A DNA stretch of 64,000 nt from Nocardiopsis potens DSM 45234 (lineage in GTDB: Bacteria; Actinomycetota; Actinomycetes; Streptosporangiales; Streptosporangiaceae), in the NCBI RefSeq assembly GCF_000341105.1, contig NZ_ANBB01000014.1:62001-126000 (forward strand), given 5' to 3'. Positions 59,095 to 64,000 of this stretch are shown here, piece by piece. The position numbers and the translations under genes are program-made. The notes beneath the pieces were generated by a model that was given only the letters and a program-made list of their open reading frames with translations, was not told where the DNA came from and ran no database searches. How positions within the stretch are numbered: position 1 is the first letter of the stretch; every line of letters begins with the position of its first letter.

Positions 59095-59712
59095 TCAGGC
59101 GAGCCCCCAGTCGGGACCGGGGAAGCGCTCGGTGTCGATCTCGGCGCCGATCGGCTCGGGCAGGTACACCTTCTCACCGAAGGGGACGGTCGAGTGCCTG
59201 CGGTAGAACCCGTCCTCGGGCTGCTCGTAGAGCGTCACGCTGGGGCCTCCCGCGGACCAGCGGTCGACGAGGAGGTAGAGCGGGACCTTTCCGTGGGCGT
59301 AGCCCCAGAGCTTCTTCTTCCGGTCGTTCTCCGCGTTCCCCTTCGAGACGATCTCGACCACGAGGCGGGCTTCTTCGGCGGGATTGGGTGTTTTCTCGGG
59401 GTCCGAGACGATCTCGTCCGGCATGACCACCACATCGGGCACGTAGAGATCGTCGATCTTGCCGATGTGCACCCCGAGCGTCTGGTAAACGCCCCACTCA
59501 TCAGGGACATGCCCGGCGAGCCTCTTGTGGATCCGGTTCGCGATGAGGTTGTGCGGGTCTGACGGGGGCGCCATGAGCCTGATGTCTCCACCGATGATCT
59601 CGGCCCGCCAGCCGTCGGGCACGTCCAGCTCTCGCCAGGTGCGCAGCAGCAGCTCGAACTGGGCGTCGTCCCGGTCGGAAACAGGCTCGGGTTCGGCCAT
59701 CAAGAGACTCAT
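59095..59712 (-). CDS. Uma2 family PD-(D/E)XK endonuclease-like protein
   Basis: A 205-residue Uma2-family protein, the second in this window. The nuclease-fold motifs are GWRAEIIGGDIRLMAPPS (Glu), YVPDVVVMPDEI (Asp), ARLVVEIVSKGNAENDRKKKLWGYAHGKVPLYLLVDR (ExV and Lys). The ATG at 59712 has GGAGGTGAGC upstream. It differs clearly from the copy at 13618, so they are distinct paralogues, and no palindromic operator like the one there is seen. Role unknown. Confidence 0.8.
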   Translation of the reverse strand: MSLLMAEPEPVSDRDDAQFELLLRTWRELDVPDGWRAEIIGGDIRLMAPPSDPHNLIANRIHKRLAGHVPDEWGVYQTLGVHIGKIDDLYVPDVVVMPDEIVSDPEKTPNPAEEARLVVEIVSKGNAENDRKKKLWGYAHGKVPLYLLVDRWSAGGPSVTLYEQPEDGFYRRHSTVPFGEKVYLPEPIGAEIDTERFPGPDWGLA

Positions 59713-59915
59713 TTCGCCGCTCACCTCCGGGCAGGAGATTAGGCCAGGGGCAGGATCTCCTGTCCGCCCTTTCTCTGAAGAGCATACGGGGCGCGGTGTA
59801 CGGATTCCCGTCGATTCAGGTCGGTCCGGTCCTGCGCCCGGCGGACAGGGAAGCCGTGCCGCCGTGTCCCCTATCGGCCTGGAATTCCAGGCCGGGCGGA
59901 GCCGTGCGGCCGCCC

Positions 59916-60911
59916 TCAGCCGCCCCGGGCCTCCTCGAAGATCTCGCGGGCCAGGTAGGCGTGGCGGGAGTGGTCGGTGAAGACGCCGTCCACGCCGGCG
60001 GCGAAGAAGGCCTCGTACTCGGCGGCGAACGAGCCGTAGCCGGCCGGGTCGTCGCCGGAGCGAAGGTCGGCGGGGAGGAAGCGGTTCTCGCTGCGGAAGG
60101 TGTAGGGGTGCACCAGCAGGCCGGCCCCGTGCGCGGCCTCGACCAGGCCGGTGGGGTCGGCCAGGGTCCCGTCCTCGGCGCGCGGGATCACCAGCTCCTT
60201 GGCGGGGCCGATGGCCTGGGCGAACTCCGCGGCCTCGGTGAGCCCCTCCGGGGTGGTGAACCGGGTCTCGCCGGAGTCCAGCAGCAGCACCCGCGGGACC
60301 TCCAGCGGGGCCAGCTTCCGCAGGCTCTCCGCCTCGAAGGACTGCAGGAAGACCGGGACCTCCGGCTCCGGGCCGGCGAGACCGGCGGCGCGCAGCGCCG
60401 CGATCAGCGGCGGCTCCAGCTCCAGGCCCTGCGCCTCGTGGTAGGCCGGGTGCTTGGTCTCCGGATAGACGCCGATCGGGCGGCCCAGCTCCGCGGTGAG
60501 CTCGCGGGCCAGCTCGACGATCTCGTCCAGGGTGGGGATCTCGTACTCGCCGTCGTAGGAGGCGTTCTCCGGCCGCACGTCCGGGATGCGCTCGGTGGCG
60601 CGCAGCGTCTTCAGCTCGGCCAGGGTGAAGTCCTGCGCGAACCACCCGGTGTGCTCGGTGCCGTCGATGGTGCGCGTGGTGCGCCGGTCGGCGAACTCCG
60701 GGCGGCCGGCGACGTCGGTGGTGCCGCCGATCTCCGGCTCGTGCCGGGCGACCAGGACGCCGTCGGCGGTGGCCACCAGGTCCGTCTCGATGAAGTCGCC
60801 GCCGTACCGGGCGCCCAGCCGGTAGGAGGCCAGGGTGTGCTCGGGCCGGTGCCCGGACGCCCCCCGGTGCGAGATGACCGTGATCGCGTGGCCCCGCTTG
60901 TTCCTGCGCAC
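59916..60911 (-). CDS. Glycerophosphodiester phosphodiesterase
   Basis: A 331-residue TIM-barrel enzyme that hydrolyses glycerophosphodiesters to glycerol-3-phosphate and an alcohol. Motifs are ISHRGASGHRPEHTLASY (catalytic His and Arg), GGDFIETDLVATADGVLVARHEP (Glu, Asp and second His), YPETKHP and the C-terminal FAAGVDGVFTDHSRHA. No signal peptide is present, so it is cytoplasmic, unlike the secreted forms. The start is GTG at 60911. It lies 129 bp downstream of serC on the same strand, but a terminator separates them. Confidence 0.9.
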   Translation of the reverse strand: MRRNKRGHAITVISHRGASGHRPEHTLASYRLGARYGGDFIETDLVATADGVLVARHEPEIGGTTDVAGRPEFADRRTTRTIDGTEHTGWFAQDFTLAELKTLRATERIPDVRPENASYDGEYEIPTLDEIVELARELTAELGRPIGVYPETKHPAYHEAQGLELEPPLIAALRAAGLAGPEPEVPVFLQSFEAESLRKLAPLEVPRVLLLDSGETRFTTPEGLTEAAEFAQAIGPAKELVIPRAEDGTLADPTGLVEAAHGAGLLVHPYTFRSENRFLPADLRSGDDPAGYGSFAAEYEAFFAAGVDGVFTDHSRHAYLAREIFEEARGG

Positions 60912-60970
60912 GTACCTGCTCCGCCCTTGCGAACCCCGTGGCGGACCCGGTGCGGGCCCGCGCTGACCTG

Positions 60971-61003
60971 GTGGCCGGCCCGTACCGCGACCGGGCCGGC
61001 CAC
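60971..61003. terminator. Hairpin terminator after serC
   Basis: A perfect 12-bp stem, GTGGCCGGCCCG / CGGGCCGGCCAC, with a 9-base loop, 38 bp beyond the serC stop. Confidence 0.8.
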
Positions 61004-61040
61004 CATGTCTATCCGCTCGGCGGCGCCGGAGCCAACTCGC

Positions 61041-62285
<1,245 letters not shown>

Positions 62286-62360
62286 TTAATCTCGGGCGCC
62301 CTTCCGGAACCGCTTCCGGGCCCCTTCCCGGGGCGCCCCCGCGGCGCCGGGGGGCGGCGG

Positions 62361-63473
62361 TCAGACCCCCTGGGCGAGCGCCGCCCCGGCGCCGGGGACC
62401 TCCGACAGCGGGCGCTCGGCCGGGCCGGTGTAGTCGGCGCTGGGGCGGACCAGGCGGCCGGTGAGCCTCTGCTCCAGCACGTGCGCCGACCACCCGGCTG
62501 TGCGGGCCGCGGTGAACATCGGGGTGAACAGGTCCGCGGGCACCTCCGCGAAGTCCAGCAGCACCGCCGCCCAGTACTCCACGTTGGTGGCCAGCACCCG
62601 GTCCGGCTTGCGGGCCTCCAGCTCCTCCAGGGCCGCGGCCTCCAGCGCGGCCGCCGCCTCGTAGCGGGGCGCGCCCAGCTCGCGGGCGACCCGGCGGAGC
62701 ACCCGGGCGCGCGGGTCCTCGGCCCGGTACACCCGGTGGCCGAAGCCCATCAGCCGCTCGCCCCGGTCCAGCACCCCGGTGACGTAGCCGCGCGCGTCGC
62801 CCAGCCGCTCGGTCTCGTCCAGCATGTGCAGCACCCGGGCCGGGGCGCCGCCGTGCAGCGGCCCGGAGAGCGCGCCCACCGCGCCGGACAGCGCCGCGGC
62901 GGCGTCCGCACCGGTGGAGGCGATCACCCGGGCGGTGAAGGTGGAGGCGTTCATGCCGTGCTCGGCCGCCGAGGTCCAGTAGGCGTCGACCGCCCGCACG
63001 TGCGCCGGGTCCGGCTCGCCGCGCAGCCGGACCATGAACCGCTCCGCCGCGGTGCGGCCCTCGGCCACCCGCTCCTCGGGCACCGCGGTGCGGCCCGCCT
63101 CGGCGCGCGCCGCCGCGGCGATGACCGCCAGCGCGGTCGCCGAGACCCGGGCGATGTCCTCGCGGGCCTGGGCGCCGTCCACGTCCAGCAGCGGCTTCAG
63201 GCCCATCCGCGGGGCGAAGGCGGCGATGCCGGCCTGCACGTCCACCCGGACGTCGCCGGTGCGCACCGGGCCGGGCACCGGGTCGGCCGTGGGAAGGCCC
63301 GGATCCAGCGCCCCGTCGACGAGCAGCCCCCAGACCCTGCCGTACTCCACCTTCCCGACCAGCTCCTCGATGTCCACGCCCCGGTAGCGCAGCGCACCGC
63401 CCTCCCGGTCGGGCTCGGCGATCTCGGTCCGGAAGGCCGTGACTCCTTCGAGTCCGGGAGTGAACTCCGGCAT
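62361..63473 (-). CDS. Citrate synthase 2 (short form)
   Basis: A 370-residue citrate-synthase-family enzyme that condenses oxaloacetate with acetyl-CoA. Catalytic residues are visible in SGPLHGGAPARVL (His), LMGFGHRVYRAEDPR (His) and VPADLFTPMFTAAR (Asp). The opening FTPGLEGVTAFRTEIAEPDREGGALRYRGVDIEELVG is typical of the second actinobacterial copy. It may prefer acetyl-CoA or propionyl-CoA; this cannot be told here. The ATG at 63473 has GGAGGGAG upstream. It is divergent from pdxH, with a 116-bp gap for both promoters. Confidence 0.92.
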   Translation of the reverse strand: MPEFTPGLEGVTAFRTEIAEPDREGGALRYRGVDIEELVGKVEYGRVWGLLVDGALDPGLPTADPVPGPVRTGDVRVDVQAGIAAFAPRMGLKPLLDVDGAQAREDIARVSATALAVIAAAARAEAGRTAVPEERVAEGRTAAERFMVRLRGEPDPAHVRAVDAYWTSAAEHGMNASTFTARVIASTGADAAAALSGAVGALSGPLHGGAPARVLHMLDETERLGDARGYVTGVLDRGERLMGFGHRVYRAEDPRARVLRRVARELGAPRYEAAAALEAAALEELEARKPDRVLATNVEYWAAVLLDFAEVPADLFTPMFTAARTAGWSAHVLEQRLTGRLVRPSADYTGPAERPLSEVPGAGAALAQGV

Positions 63474-63589
63474 GACGGCTCCCTCCGCAGGTCGTGACGT
63501 CGGCGCCGCGGCGGGCCGCCCGGCCGTGCGGCCGAGCGCACCCGCGGCGGCTGGCGCTAACCTCCGAGGACGTGTGAGGATGCACCCTT

Positions 63590-64000
63590 GTGAGTCATTC
63601 TGACCCTGCTGAGCTGCGGGAACCCTATTCCGGCGCGCCACTTCGCCGAGCCGGGCTGCCCGCCCACCCGCTGGACCTGTTCGACGCCTGGTTCGACGAG
63701 GCGGCCGCCGCGGGCCTGGCGGAGCCCAACGCCATGGTGCTGAGCACCGTGGACCCGGACGGGGCGCCGCGCTCCCGGACCGTGCTGCTCAAGGGATTCG
63801 ACCGGAGCGGCCTGAGGTTCTTCACCAACTACCGGTCCCGCAAGGGCCGGGCGCTGCTCGCCGAGCCGCGCGCGTCCGCGCTCTTCCCCTGGCACGCGGT
63901 GCGCCGCCAGGTGATCGTGGCCGGGCGCGCCGAGCCGCTGAGCGACGCGGAGAACGACCGGTACTTCCGGTCCCGCCCGCGCGGCTCGCAGATCGGCGCC
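63590..64000 (+). CDS. pdxH: Pyridoxamine 5'-phosphate oxidase (3' end outside window)
   Basis: The first 137 codons of an FMN enzyme that makes pyridoxal 5'-phosphate. The start is GTG at 63590, MSHSDPAELREPYSG. Family motifs follow: DLFDAWFDEAAAAGLAEPNAM, VDPDGAPRSRTVLLKGFDRSGLRFFTNY (FMN contacts), RKGRALLAEPRASALFPW and QVIVAGRAEPLSDAENDRYFRSRPRGSQIGA. The frame stays open to the right edge, so the gene is cut by the window. PLP made here serves the neighbouring serC and the MocR, ThrC-like and other PLP enzymes in this window. A GAGGA site lies nine bases upstream. Confidence 0.93.
   Translation, partial: MSHSDPAELREPYSGAPLRRAGLPAHPLDLFDAWFDEAAAAGLAEPNAMVLSTVDPDGAPRSRTVLLKGFDRSGLRFFTNYRSRKGRALLAEPRASALFPWHAVRRQVIVAGRAEPLSDAENDRYFRSRPRGSQIGA

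Overview
The window is about 64 kb of very GC-rich DNA with an actinomycete gene set: a fused type VII secretion EccC ATPase, a WhiJ/AbaA-type regulator group, DUF397, DUF3263, DUF3027, DUF2530 and DUF5988 proteins, an R2-like ligand-binding oxidase, GroEL under CIRCE control and trehalose synthesis genes. Several starts look leaderless. The content fits Nocardiopsaceae or close relatives (inferred; there is no rRNA to place it). No tRNA, rRNA, CRISPR array or intact insertion sequence was seen.

Left end, 1-5.2 kb: the 3' part of a polymorphic toxin gene with a C-terminal DNA/RNA endonuclease domain, a YezG-like immunity gene and a small orphan ORF, all clearly AT-richer than the rest. A DUF6177 gene follows, then a methyltransferase remnant that ends at a block of large palindromes.

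5-15 kb: membrane and secreted hypothetical proteins; an ATPase / XRE-DUF5753 / DUF397 regulator group; an RpiR regulator divergent from an amino-acid-oxidase-like flavoprotein and a GltS-like symporter; an Uma2 protein preceded by a paired palindrome; a lipoprotein. 15-31 kb: EccC, an I36-type secreted protein, a B3/4-domain protein, LysE / DUF5988 / MocR, a serine hydrolase, otsB and DUF3263, a mycosin-like S8 protein that has lost its catalytic residues, GrpB and otsA.

31-40 kb: a SAM-I riboswitch controls a zinc-ribbon threonine-synthase-like gene followed by a CysO-like sulfur carrier ending in Gly-Gly-Cys. This suggests a sulfur-carrier-dependent methionine branch rather than threonine synthesis. 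Then come groEL with two CIRCE operators, a RibD-like reductase divergent from a TetR regulator, a LURP-one protein, a septum-formation-like lipoprotein, a luciferase-like oxidoreductase and R2lox.

40-64 kb: four co-oriented small membrane proteins with a shared layout (40.8-43.0 kb), a HAAS protein, cold shock / DUF3027 / AIM24, a 1030-residue sacsin-like ATPase, a methyltransferase, DUF2530 with a purine permease, MarR with an MFS exporter, ThpR, a 32-residue ORF, a BKACE enzyme, a beta-propeller protein, a second Uma2 protein, GDPD, serC, citrate synthase and the start of pdxH.

Across the window runs a dispersed family of 48-100 bp near-perfect palindromes sharing the edge word GATNATCTTGRCGTT. 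They lie at gene ends and in two cases supply the stop codon.
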